Source: a virus. From it: a stretch of 28,501 nucleotides of DNA. The position numbers and the translations under genes were made by a program. This document shows positions 20,441-28,467 of the stretch, piece by piece (positions within the stretch are counted from its first letter, which is position 1; the number at the start of each line of letters is the position of its first letter). Below the pieces are notes generated by a model, which had not been told where the DNA came from, made no database searches, and saw only the letters and a list, made by a program, of their open reading frames with translations. The stretch covers positions 1 through 28,501 of the IMG/VR virus record IMGVR_UViG_3300028025_003403; one strand, given 5' to 3'.

Positions 20441-22393
20441 ATGGCGAATACAATTGACTTTAATGTAAACACAAACGCGGTTACCGTCCTCAATCAAACG
20501 GCAACAGCGGCAGACAATACAGCGCAAGGGTTTAGTTCAGCGAAGGCGGAGTTACGCGCGTTGAATCAGCAGTTATTGCAAATGGATTCTTCAAGTGAGG
20601 AATTTAAGAAAGCGTCCGCTCGTGCTGCTGAATTGAAAGACAACATAAGCGACTTATCAGCAGAGATTAACGCAAATGCAGGTAATGCTTTCGAAGGTCT
20701 TTCGAACAACGTTTCTTTGTTTGGTTCTCGATTGATGGATTTAGATTTGCGCGGAGCAGGACAAGCGTTAACCGCAATGGGTGGCGCAGTTGGTCGCATT
20801 GATTTTAAGACGTTAAAAAATGAAGTTGGTGGTCTTGTTCAAGGTTTAGGAAATCTTGGAAAAGCGGTACTTTCTAACCCATTCTTTTTAGCAGCAGGAG
20901 CGTTAACCGCAATGATTGTTTACTATAAAGAGATAAATGATTTACTTACTGGAACTGCTGAAAAAGTTAAAAATCTTGAAGAAGCAAACGTTGTTTTAGA
21001 AAAGCAAAATTTAGCTCTTGACGCGCAAATCAACAAACAAAAAACGTTATACGGAGAAAGTTTTAGAACTCTTGAACTTGAAAAAGAAAAGGCGCAAAAC
21101 AATGTAAAGGTTGCGGAAAACGAATTAGCCATTGCAAAAACAACAGGCGACATTAACACTATTCGCGAAAAGGAAAATCAGTTAATCGAGATGCGTAACT
21201 TATTAAGCAATATAACTGCTAAAGGTGAAGCGGACAGAATTAAAGGGATTGAAAAAGCAAAAGAATTAACCATTGAAGGTTATAAAGAAGAGGCAGATAG
21301 AAAAAAAGCAATAGCCGAATTTGAAGATTTAAGAGCGCAGCAACTTGCTGTTATTGATGAAAAACAAAGAGTATTGCAATCCAACATTGACAAGGAAAAC
21401 TTGATAATGGCGGAGAAACAATATACAACTGAACGCGCGAATTTTGTTCAGAAAGACATTGAAACTAAAAAAGTTTTAGTTCAAACAGATAGACAAAAAC
21501 AACTTCAAGCAGAGTTGAATCAGTTAATAGCAGATAAAGAAATTATTAAAAATACAAAAGTTGCTATTGCTACAGGTACAACAGTAAACGAATTAAAGGC
21601 GAAAGAATTAGCACTTCAAAAGGAATTAAACAAAGAAGGTAAAACAGCCGAACAACTTCAGAAAGAAGCCGACGACGCAGAAATGGCACGTCGTAAAAAG
21701 TTGAACGACGAAATGATGGCTGAGGACGATCGAATAAGACGTATTTCGGCTGAAGATTATTTTGATGCACAAAGAGCATTATCAGATAAGAAGGTTGCTA
21801 CCGAAATGCAGATTCACGCGAACCTTACTTCTTTACGCGCTCAACAATCTCAACAAGAAATTGAAGAATTAAGACAAGCAGAAGACGCAAAAGCACAACT
21901 CCGCGTCGACGCAATGAGAACTTCATTGTCTATTATTAGCGACTTGGCTCAAGCGTTTGCAGGAGATAGCGAAAGACAACAAAGAAAAGCCTTTCAAATA
22001 CAAAAGGGAGTGAGTATTGCAACGGCTACAATAGACACATATTTAGCAGCACAGGGAGCTTTTCGTTCTCAAATGGCTATCAGTACACCAGACGCACCTG
22101 TTCGCGCAGCGGTAGCAGCAGGTATCGCAATTGCTCAAGGTCTTGCGCGTGTGGCTGTAATTAGCAAACAACAATTCAATGGCGGTGGTGGAACAAGCGG
22201 AGCAAATAGTTCAAGTGGTAACGTTCCACAAGCAGGCGGAATGAACGCACCTTCACCTGCCAACTTCGCGTTCTTGGGCAACCAACCCAACCAACAACAA
22301 CCACCGCTTCAAGCGTACGTCGTGAGCGGTCAAGTGTCAAGCAATTTAGAGGCTCAACAATTAATACAAAATCAATCAAGATTAGGAGGATAA
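20441..22393 (+). CDS. Tape measure protein
   Basis: This is a 650-residue protein. The N-terminal half starts with a helical QLLQMDSSSEEFKKASARAA region, a pattern common in Bacteroidota tape measures. A hydrophobic stretch (about 147-163, NPFFLAAGALTAMIVYY) could be the membrane-active part. Residues about 175-480 are a long coiled coil rich in K/E/Q. At 520-580 a hydrophobic helical segment (GVSIATATIDTYLAAQGAFR) precedes a Gly/Ser/Asn/Pro-rich linker and a C-terminal QAYVVSGQVSSNLEAQQLI tail. Tape measures set tail length: 650 residues would span roughly 100 nm at about 0.15 nm per residue, as for a siphovirus. Unlike the usual order, it lies after the tail-tip genes. Confidence 0.8.
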   Translation: MANTIDFNVNTNAVTVLNQTATAADNTAQGFSSAKAELRALNQQLLQMDSSSEEFKKASARAAELKDNISDLSAEINANAGNAFEGLSNNVSLFGSRLMDLDLRGAGQALTAMGGAVGRIDFKTLKNEVGGLVQGLGNLGKAVLSNPFFLAAGALTAMIVYYKEINDLLTGTAEKVKNLEEANVVLEKQNLALDAQINKQKTLYGESFRTLELEKEKAQNNVKVAENELAIAKTTGDINTIREKENQLIEMRNLLSNITAKGEADRIKGIEKAKELTIEGYKEEADRKKAIAEFEDLRAQQLAVIDEKQRVLQSNIDKENLIMAEKQYTTERANFVQKDIETKKVLVQTDRQKQLQAELNQLIADKEIIKNTKVAIATGTTVNELKAKELALQKELNKEGKTAEQLQKEADDAEMARRKKLNDEMMAEDDRIRRISAEDYFDAQRALSDKKVATEMQIHANLTSLRAQQSQQEIEELRQAEDAKAQLRVDAMRTSLSIISDLAQAFAGDSERQQRKAFQIQKGVSIATATIDTYLAAQGAFRSQMAISTPDAPVRAAVAAGIAIAQGLARVAVISKQQFNGGGGTSGANSSSGNVPQAGGMNAPSPANFAFLGNQPNQQQPPLQAYVVSGQVSSNLEAQQLIQNQSRLGG

Positions 22394-22397
22394 AACA

Positions 22398-23309
22398 ATG
22401 AAAAAAATTAAAGTAATCGAATACGGAATAGACGAAGGTGGTCTATTAGGAGTATACGCTATCAGCGTAGTAGAACAACCTGCAATCGGTGTCGACTTCG
22501 TCGCGTTAAGCGAACAACACAACGTGAAGTTCAAAGAAGATTTTAGAGGTCTGTTGTATGGAGCGTTATTGATTCCCGACCAACTGATTTACCGACGCAA
22601 CGACGAAACGAACGAGGAATACTACGTTAAGTATTCGAAGGACACAATCAGAGCAATTGCTTACAACTATTTGAAACAAGCCAACCAAAACAACGCAACG
22701 GTTGAACACGCGAAAGTTGTTGACGGAGTGTCTTTGGTTGAAACGTGGATAATTGAAGGAGAGAACGACAAGTCGAAGAACTTCGGGTTTGACCTTCCAG
22801 AAGGAACGTGGTTTGGTTGTATGAAAGTGGAGAATGAAGAAGTAAAGAAGCAAATACAAAACAAAGAGGTTCTTGGCTTTTCTATCGAAGGAAACTTCAT
22901 CGCAGAGAAAGAAATGTATTTAAGTAAGCACGAAGAATTTGCAGCCATTCTTGCAGAGATTGAACAATTGTTGACGTTAGCCACGCAAGAAGAAATTGAA
23001 GCGCGTTACGACGATTATATGAGCGCGGTGAATATGACCTATTCAGAACTAAAAGCGTGGTCAGAAACGGAGTGTTCAACTTTGGCTTCACTTGATCGTT
23101 CACCAATCGAAAGAAACCTTGAACTACTTCAAACCAACAAAGCAGATTGGACTGAAAAGCACTACGAAGATGCGGGAAAGACAATTGCCTTCATAAATAG
23201 AATGCGCGAAAATCAAGCGGGTGATATTTTAGAAGACAGCAATGGAAACGTTTGCGGAAGTAAGCGTACAATTTCTCTTTTGAATTGGGCATACAATCCG
23301 AATAAGTAA
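22398..23309 (+). CDS. Prohead maturation serine protease (XkdF-like) with extra C-terminal domain
   Basis: This is a 303-residue protein. The N-terminal module IEYGIDEGGLLGVYAISVVE and the core (GLLYGALLIPDQLIYRR, TVEHAKVVDG with candidate catalytic H104, EVLGFSIEGNF with candidate nucleophile S162) match XkdF-like prohead proteases of the S78/S14-related group. These cut scaffold and capsid precursors during head maturation. Residues 208-303 are an additional module (MTYSELKAWSETECSTLASL, KTIAFINRMRENQAG, then CGSKRTISLLNWAYNP) recurring at the ends of phage proteins. Scaffold and capsid genes follow. It has an SD-like AGGAGG (22384-22389) before the ATG, rare in this window. Confidence 0.8.
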   Translation: MKKIKVIEYGIDEGGLLGVYAISVVEQPAIGVDFVALSEQHNVKFKEDFRGLLYGALLIPDQLIYRRNDETNEEYYVKYSKDTIRAIAYNYLKQANQNNATVEHAKVVDGVSLVETWIIEGENDKSKNFGFDLPEGTWFGCMKVENEEVKKQIQNKEVLGFSIEGNFIAEKEMYLSKHEEFAAILAEIEQLLTLATQEEIEARYDDYMSAVNMTYSELKAWSETECSTLASLDRSPIERNLELLQTNKADWTEKHYEDAGKTIAFINRMRENQAGDILEDSNGNVCGSKRTISLLNWAYNPNK

Positions 23310-23486
23310 ATGAATATCGAAGCAGGTGGTTTCTTTAAGTTGGAATTGTTCAACGATGACGCTAACCTGTTTCTCAACGCACTCACGAAGATTACAAACG
23401 AGGGTGGTAAAATGGGGTTTAAGACGTACGGGTTGAGTGAGGATGAATTGAAAGTATTAAATACTATTCTCGACAATTTAGGATAA
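23310..23486 (+). CDS. Small phage protein (58 aa) following the protease
   Basis: This frame reads MNIEAGGFFKLELFNDDANL, with a second half of GFKTYGLSEDELKVLNTILD. Its ATG follows the protease stop directly (TAA-ATG), and a GC-rich hairpin follows its stop. The two short helices and the acidic content suggest a small folded domain. Function unknown. Confidence 0.55.
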   Translation: MNIEAGGFFKLELFNDDANLFLNALTKITNEGGKMGFKTYGLSEDELKVLNTILDNLG

Positions 23487-23490
23487 AAAA

Positions 23491-23514
23491 ACGGAGGGTA
23501 ATCACTCCCTCCGT
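23491..23514 (-). terminator. GC-rich hairpin with terminator polarity on the minus strand
   Basis: ACGGAGGG (23491-23498) and CCCTCCGT (23507-23514) form a perfect 8-bp stem with an 8-base loop. On the plus strand it is preceded by a run of seven A's and followed by CAAACC. On the minus strand it is followed by a T7 run, so only that direction has a full intrinsic terminator. On the plus strand it may act as an mRNA stabiliser or partial terminator between protease and scaffold genes. Confidence 0.55.
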
Positions 23515-23611
23515 CAAACCTAAAAATCAAATTCAACCTATGAAAAAGCGAATTGTGAAACAAATATACCTCTTTTTATATCTACTCATCAAACAAACAA
23601 TTAACAGAATT

Positions 23612-24187
23612 ATGAATTTACGAGAAAAAGTAAACGCTCTATTCGCCAAACACAACGTTTCTCTCTCTGCTGAAGAAGTAGTTGAGGTGAAGCAAATGGT
23701 TGAAGCAATTTTAGAGGACGGTACAAGCATCTACACAGACAGCGACGTTTGGGCAGCTGGTGTTCGTGTATTCGCTAAAGACGCAGATGGCAACGAGGTT
23801 GTTATTGCAGACGGAGAATACAAGACAGCTGAAAACATCATTGTTGTTGTTGAGGGTGGTCTTGTGACCGAATTAAAACCAATGGAAGAAGAAAAAGAAC
23901 CAGAGGTTGAAGTAGTAATCGAAGAAGAACAAACTTCTGAGGTTGTTGCTGAAGAATCACTAAGCGCAGAAGTTGAAGGACTTTTGTCGTTGGTTGCAAA
24001 ACTTGAAAGCGAACTTTCTGAAATGAAGAAAGCAAACGAAACACTTTCAAGCGAAGTAACAAAATTAAGCGCTCAACCTGCAGTGTCTTCAATAAAAGAA
24101 GTAAAGCAAGCAAAAGTTACCGCACCTTCTAAGCCTTATCACAAGATGAGCGCAGAGGAGCGTTTCTTATTTCATCTTAAAAAATAA
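23612..24187 (+). CDS. Prohead scaffold protein
   Basis: This is 191 residues from the ATG at 23612; the frame also offers an ATG at 23540, rejected because the extra 24 residues are hydrophobic and unlike a scaffold. The N-terminal MNLREKVNALFAKHN and a beta-rich segment (GTSIYTDSDVWAAGVRVFAK) match Bacteroidota phage scaffolds. A very acidic middle (EEEKEPEVEVVIEEEQ) and a coiled coil (LLSLVAKLESELSEMKKANE) precede a basic C-terminus (MSAEERFLFHLKK), as scaffolds have. It would template the procapsid and be removed by the protease at 22398. The capsid gene follows 22 bases downstream. Confidence 0.8.
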   Translation: MNLREKVNALFAKHNVSLSAEEVVEVKQMVEAILEDGTSIYTDSDVWAAGVRVFAKDADGNEVVIADGEYKTAENIIVVVEGGLVTELKPMEEEKEPEVEVVIEEEQTSEVVAEESLSAEVEGLLSLVAKLESELSEMKKANETLSSEVTKLSAQPAVSSIKEVKQAKVTAPSKPYHKMSAEERFLFHLKK

Positions 24188-24209
24188 TAAAAAAAACAAA
24201 CAATAAAAA

Positions 24210-25112
24210 ATGGCTACTACCACATCATTAACTACTACCTATGCAGGTAGAGAAGCAGCAGGATATATTCGCGCTGCATTTTTGAGTAACGAGTCTTTGG
24301 CTGCAGTTACTTTCAAAGAAAACATCGAGTACAAACAAGTTGTGCGTCGCTTAGTTGACAACGTAACTTTCAAAAATGCTACTTGCGATTTCGATCCACA
24401 AGGAACAGTTACTTTAACAGAGCGTATCTTGACTTTGGAAAAATTCCAAATCCACAGACAATTGTGTAAAAATACGTTTTTATCGGATTGGGAGGCGCGT
24501 TCAGAGCAGAACAACGAACTTCACGCTTCATTGACTGACGCTTTAATTGCTAACATCTTAGCGGGAATGGCTGCTGAGAACGAGCGCATTATGTGGCAAG
24601 GTGTTAACGCAACAGCAGGTGAGTACGCAGGTTTCGAAACTTTGTTCTTGGCTGACTCTGACGTTCTTGACGTTTCTTCACCAGAAGCTATCACAACAAC
24701 AAACGTTATCGAAGAAATGAATCGTCTTGTTTTAACACTTCCTGTGCGCGTTCGTCGTGCTTCTGAGAAGCCTGTTATCGCGGTATCTTCAAACGTTGCT
24801 GAAGCGTTCAGAACTGCAATCTTAGGTCTTGGAGGTGGTTCTTACCTTTATCAAGGTGAGACTGTTAAGATGACTTGGCAGGGACAATACGACATCGTTG
24901 AGTGTCCTGGTATGTCTGACGACACAATGGCTATGTTCCAAAAGAGCAACCTTTGGTTCGGAACAAACCTTCTTGACCAATGGAACAACGTTTCTGTTTT
25001 AGATATGTATCAATACGACTTATCTAACAACGTACGTTTCGCTGCTAACTTCTTCGCAGGTGTACAATACGGTTTCGGTGCTGAAATCGCGTTCTACCAA
25101 TACTCTGCATAA
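24210..25112 (+). CDS. Major capsid protein (HK97-fold type)
   Basis: This 300-residue protein starts MATTTSLTTTYAGREAAGYI. It contains the capsid-type segment TLTERILTLEKFQIHRQLCK with TFLSDWEA, an E-loop-like stretch before it, and hydrophobic beta strands in the C-terminal half (MTWQGQYDIVECPGM). The position between scaffold and tail-tube-like genes, the high Ala/Thr/Asn content and the strong terminator behind it all fit the most abundant structural protein. HK97-fold membership is inferred from context and pattern, not alignment. Confidence 0.85.
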   Translation: MATTTSLTTTYAGREAAGYIRAAFLSNESLAAVTFKENIEYKQVVRRLVDNVTFKNATCDFDPQGTVTLTERILTLEKFQIHRQLCKNTFLSDWEARSEQNNELHASLTDALIANILAGMAAENERIMWQGVNATAGEYAGFETLFLADSDVLDVSSPEAITTTNVIEEMNRLVLTLPVRVRRASEKPVIAVSSNVAEAFRTAILGLGGGSYLYQGETVKMTWQGQYDIVECPGMSDDTMAMFQKSNLWFGTNLLDQWNNVSVLDMYQYDLSNNVRFAANFFAGVQYGFGAEIAFYQYSA

Positions 25113-25139
25113 TCTCAACCATTCTAACCCTTGCATAAT

Positions 25140-25171
25140 AGAGGCGGTGGCATAAAAACCACCCCTCTTTT
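25140..25171 (+). terminator. Terminator after the major capsid gene
   Basis: AGAGG (25140-25144), a bulged C, GGTGG (25146-25150), loop, CCACC (25159-25163) and CCTCT (25164-25168) form a stem followed by TTT. It is oriented for the plus strand. It probably gives a separate capsid mRNA end or partial read-through to the next gene. Confidence 0.7.
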
Positions 25172-25193
25172 GTGCTAATAAAAAATTAATAAT

Positions 25194-25706
25194 ATGGCAT
25201 GTGAATTAAGCACAGGTTTTACACTTGATTGCAAAGACGGCATCGGTGGAATTAAGCAGATTGTTCTTGTTGACAAGACAGCGGTAACTTCATTCACTTT
25301 GGATGCAAGCGAAGTTGTAACTTTAATTCTTGGTCCTTCAGCAGGTGATTTGTACACATACGAATTGCCAACGCAAACAGGATCGTTTGAAGAAACAATC
25401 AACTTCAACCGCGACAACGGAACGGTATTCTACACGCAGACTGTGAACGTAATGTTGCAAAAATTGTCAAGCGCAAAGCGTTTGGAATTGCAAAATGTTG
25501 CACAAGCTCGCGTGATTGTTTTCGTTCAAGACACTAACAACAATTGGTGGGCTGTTGGATACGAATACGGAGCAGACCTTTCAACTGCAACAGCAGGAAC
25601 TGGAACGACTTTGGGTGACGCAAATCAATACACTTTGGCGTTCACACACGAAGCTGCAAAGCGCGCTTACAAATTGAACGGTGCGCCTTCAACACTTCTT
25701 GACTAA
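25194..25706 (+). CDS. Tail-tube-like structural protein (major tail protein candidate)
   Basis: This is a 170-residue protein beginning MACELSTGFTLDCKDGIGGI. The consensus features (C at 3 and 13, KDGIGG, ETINFNRDNGTVFYTQTV, then VIVFVQDTNNNWWAVG) match a Bacteroidota phage structural family usually annotated as tail tube or major tail protein. The C-terminal part (TLAFTHEAAKRAYKL) is a conserved ending. It is set between two strong terminators, which fits a highly expressed, separately terminated gene. A tail-tube role is by family pattern. Confidence 0.7.
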   Translation: MACELSTGFTLDCKDGIGGIKQIVLVDKTAVTSFTLDASEVVTLILGPSAGDLYTYELPTQTGSFEETINFNRDNGTVFYTQTVNVMLQKLSSAKRLELQNVAQARVIVFVQDTNNNWWAVGYEYGADLSTATAGTGTTLGDANQYTLAFTHEAAKRAYKLNGAPSTLLD

Positions 25707-25720
25707 TCAAAAAACTTTTA

Positions 25721-25749
25721 CACATAGAGGGGCAACGCGTCCCTCTGTG
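25721..25749 (+). terminator. Terminator after the tail-tube-like gene
   Basis: AGAGGG (25726-25731) pairs with CCCTCT (25741-25746), extended by CAC/GTG with a small bulge; the loop is nine bases. T-rich sequence (TGTAATTTTATAG) follows. Plus strand. Confidence 0.6.
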
Positions 25750-25778
25750 CTGTAATTTTATAGTAAAGGAAAGATAGA

Positions 25779-26162
25779 ATGGTTTATCTAAATACAAACA
25801 CAGCGAATCAATATGCTTGGCTTTCACTCGATGAAGGGCGGCAGTATTTCAACGTTGCCTTTACTCATTATTTGCTTGTCTTAACTTACGAAATGACAGG
25901 TGAACAATTAGCGCAAGTAGTAACCGTGATAACCGAAAACGAACGCGTGACTAAAATAAGACTAACAACCGTTGGATTGACCGATGCAGGACGTTATCAC
26001 TACGAAGTGTACGGACAAAACAGCTCAACGAATATAAACCCAACCAATTCGTCCGTCGTTGGATTGGTTGAAAAAGGTTTAATGATTTTACAAGACGGAA
26101 CTATTTACTTTGACGTTTCAACACCGACAATCCCTGTCGATGTAATTTATACAGGCGCATAA
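25779..26162 (+). CDS. Phage structural protein of the YLLV..EMT type
   Basis: This is a 127-residue beta-rich protein. The segments YLLVLTYEMTGEQLAQVVTV and GRYHYEVYGQNSSTNINPTN, then VGLVEKGLMIL, form a known pattern in Bacteroidota phages, where the protein lies near the capsid and portal genes. Its role may be in the neck or capsid decoration. The next gene (portal) begins two bases after its stop, so it is likely co-translated with portal. Function not certain. Confidence 0.65.
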   Translation: MVYLNTNTANQYAWLSLDEGRQYFNVAFTHYLLVLTYEMTGEQLAQVVTVITENERVTKIRLTTVGLTDAGRYHYEVYGQNSSTNINPTNSSVVGLVEKGLMILQDGTIYFDVSTPTIPVDVIYTGA

Positions 26163-26163
26163 T

Positions 26164-27867
26164 ATGAGCAACATTCAAGCAATAAACTTATCGGCTTATC
26201 AACCTGTTGAAGCGGTTGAAAAAGAAAACAGAAGCGGTTGGATTGATTATGGAAATAACAATCTTTTCCCTCAACATCTCATAAACCTTTACCAAAACTC
26301 ACCAATACACAACGCGTTGGTGAACTCAATCTCTTATATGATTGAGGGACAAGGTACGGGAACAATTCTCGACAATGCGTTGCAAGGTATTGCCTTCGAT
26401 TTAAAGTTACAAGGCGCATTTGTTGCTGAAGTAATTTGGTCAATGGACTTCACTCGCGTTGTACAAATAAACCACTTGCCTTTCGAGAATTGCAGACTTG
26501 CATACGACAAAGAAGAAGACGATATTACAGGAATTTTCTATTCGAAAGATTGGGCAAATACAAGAAGCAAAAGAGGTAAGCCAGAGTTCATTCCTGCGTT
26601 CAATCCTTCAATTGCACAAGAACAACCAAGACAAGTTATTTACGCTCACGGAATGTCAGCAGGAAGTGTTTACTATCCAAAGCCTGACTATTTCGGAGCG
26701 TTGAATTACGTTGAGTTGAGTTACCAAATGGGACTTTACCACGTCAACAACATCTTGAATGGTTTATTTCCTTCATTCATCATTAACTTCTTGAATGGAA
26801 TACCGCAAAAAGAAGAACGTGAAGCTATTCGTCGTGAATGGGAAACACGTTTGAGCGGTGCAAGTAACGCGGGTAAGTTCTTAATGACCTTCAACGAAGA
26901 TCCTGCACGCGCTCCACAAATCGAAGCATTTCCTTTGTCGGACGCAGACAAGCAATATCAGTTTTTATCTGAAGAAACAGCGAAACAAATCATGGTCGGA
27001 CACCGCGTTGTTTCACCATTGATTCACGGCATACGCGACACAACAGGTTTCGGAAGCAATAAGGACGAAATGTTGGTAGGTTTGGAGATATTCAACAACC
27101 AAGTTATTAAGCCATATCAAAGAATCATTGAAAGAGTTTTTACTCCGATTTTAGGAGAGATAAATATCGAAATGAACTCGCCATTCGACGAAGAAGTTGT
27201 AGTTGTTGAACCAACGGTGCAAACTGCTGAATTAAAAAAAAAAGTAGTTGCGGATGCTGAGAATGATTTCAGCGACGAACAAGGCAAAGAGTGGATTGAT
27301 GTACTAAAAGAAAAAGCGGAATACATCGATTTAGACGAATGGCAGTTGGTAAGTGAAGAAGATGTTACCGACCCAGACAACGAAATGAACTACACAAGCG
27401 AGTTCTTTGCAAAGCGTAACAAGATGCCGACAATGAGCGACGCTCAAGGTGAGAAAGAATCTAAGTGGGGAGATAAAGGACTTTATAAATTACGCTATGC
27501 CTATTCACAAAACATAAGCGAAAATAGTCGTGAGTTCTGCAAAGAAATGGTTCAAATGTCGCAGTTAGGCGCAATCTTTCGTTATGAAGATATTGAAGCA
27601 ATGAGCAAGGAAGGAGTGAATGGAAGTTTTGCACCGCAAGGACAAAATACTTATAGTTTGTTCCGCTATGTCGGGGGGTGCTTCTGCCATCATTTTTGGA
27701 AAAGATTAATTTATATCCGCAAACGCGATTCAAAAGGACGCATACTTCCAAACGACGGATTGAACAACGATAAGCGTGTTGGTAATAACCCATATGTTCC
27801 ACAAAAAGGCATCGAAGGAACAGCACCAATCAACAGACCAGACAGAGGTTCTTTAAAATACCCTTAA
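26164..27867 (+). CDS. Portal protein with C-terminal extension (567 aa)
   Basis: Residues 1-345 are a portal body: WIDYGNNNLFPQHLINLYQN, the clip/stem-like region and YQFLSEETAKQIMVGHRVVS. Residues 346-400 form a charged linker. Residues about 410-520 are an unusual extra domain (FFAKRNKMPT, WGDKGLYKLRYAYS, SREFCKEMVQMSQLGAIFR, GGCFCHHFWKR at about 505-512) with conserved-looking Cys/His that may bind metal. The portal forms the DNA gate at one capsid vertex and receives terminase. A run of ten A's at 27234-27243 in the linker can allow slippage; a -1 shift would stop at 27258-27260. Portal normally neighbours terL; here they are about 24 kb apart within the window, on opposite strands. Confidence 0.8.
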   Translation: MSNIQAINLSAYQPVEAVEKENRSGWIDYGNNNLFPQHLINLYQNSPIHNALVNSISYMIEGQGTGTILDNALQGIAFDLKLQGAFVAEVIWSMDFTRVVQINHLPFENCRLAYDKEEDDITGIFYSKDWANTRSKRGKPEFIPAFNPSIAQEQPRQVIYAHGMSAGSVYYPKPDYFGALNYVELSYQMGLYHVNNILNGLFPSFIINFLNGIPQKEEREAIRREWETRLSGASNAGKFLMTFNEDPARAPQIEAFPLSDADKQYQFLSEETAKQIMVGHRVVSPLIHGIRDTTGFGSNKDEMLVGLEIFNNQVIKPYQRIIERVFTPILGEINIEMNSPFDEEVVVVEPTVQTAELKKKVVADAENDFSDEQGKEWIDVLKEKAEYIDLDEWQLVSEEDVTDPDNEMNYTSEFFAKRNKMPTMSDAQGEKESKWGDKGLYKLRYAYSQNISENSREFCKEMVQMSQLGAIFRYEDIEAMSKEGVNGSFAPQGQNTYSLFRYVGGCFCHHFWKRLIYIRKRDSKGRILPNDGLNNDKRVGNNPYVPQKGIEGTAPINRPDRGSLKYP

Positions 27868-27879
27868 TAAAAACACACA

Positions 27880-28452
27880 ATGGCACTACAACCCGAAGTT
27901 CTACTCATTGACGAAAATTACATAAAGAAATATACTTGGATTAACGGCTCAGTTGATCCGCTTTTAATGTACCCTGCAATCTATTTGTCGCAAGATAAAT
28001 ATGCGCAATTGTATTTGGGAACTGACCTTTACAATAAGATTAAAGAAGACGTTGTCAACGATGACATTGCAGGTGCATACGAAACGCTTCTTGACGATTA
28101 CTTGCGTCGCATGGTTATGTGGTGGACGATGTACGAAGTCTTGCCTCATTTGTACGTTAAAACTGACAATGGAAGTTTGGTTATTCGCACAAGCGAAGAC
28201 ACAACACCAATTAGCCAAACCGACTTGCAAAACTACCGCGATCAAGCGCGTTCACAGGCTATGTTTTACACTCAAAGAATGGTCGATTATTTGTGTTTCA
28301 ATCAATCAGACTTTCCAGAGTACACGACGAACACAACACAGCAAATTTGGTCGCAAACAAATGTGTATCCGTCGAACGCTTTCGAGATTAGCGACGGACG
28401 TGATAGACTACCATACGAATACAGACGACGCGGTTTAGGTTGGTTGAGATAA
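27880..28452 (+). CDS. Head-tail connector/completion protein, DUF6712-like
   Basis: This 190-residue, mostly helical protein starts LIDENYIKKYTWINGSVDPL and continues with LGTDLYNKIKEDVVNDD and a long helix with RRMVMWWTMYEVLP. This resembles DUF6712, a Bacteroidota phage family next to capsid and portal genes with a likely adaptor role at the portal. The C-terminus (PYEYRRRGLGWLR) is basic. The gene follows the portal gene after 12 bases. Confidence 0.7.
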   Translation: MALQPEVLLIDENYIKKYTWINGSVDPLLMYPAIYLSQDKYAQLYLGTDLYNKIKEDVVNDDIAGAYETLLDDYLRRMVMWWTMYEVLPHLYVKTDNGSLVIRTSEDTTPISQTDLQNYRDQARSQAMFYTQRMVDYLCFNQSDFPEYTTNTTQQIWSQTNVYPSNAFEISDGRDRLPYEYRRRGLGWLR

Positions 28453-28467
28453 ACTAAAACAAAATAC

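Noticed and set aside
22384-22389. AGGAGG as evidence of general Shine-Dalgarno use
   Set aside because: It is encoded by the Gly-Gly end of the tape measure and is nearly unique here; most starts have A/C-rich leaders instead.
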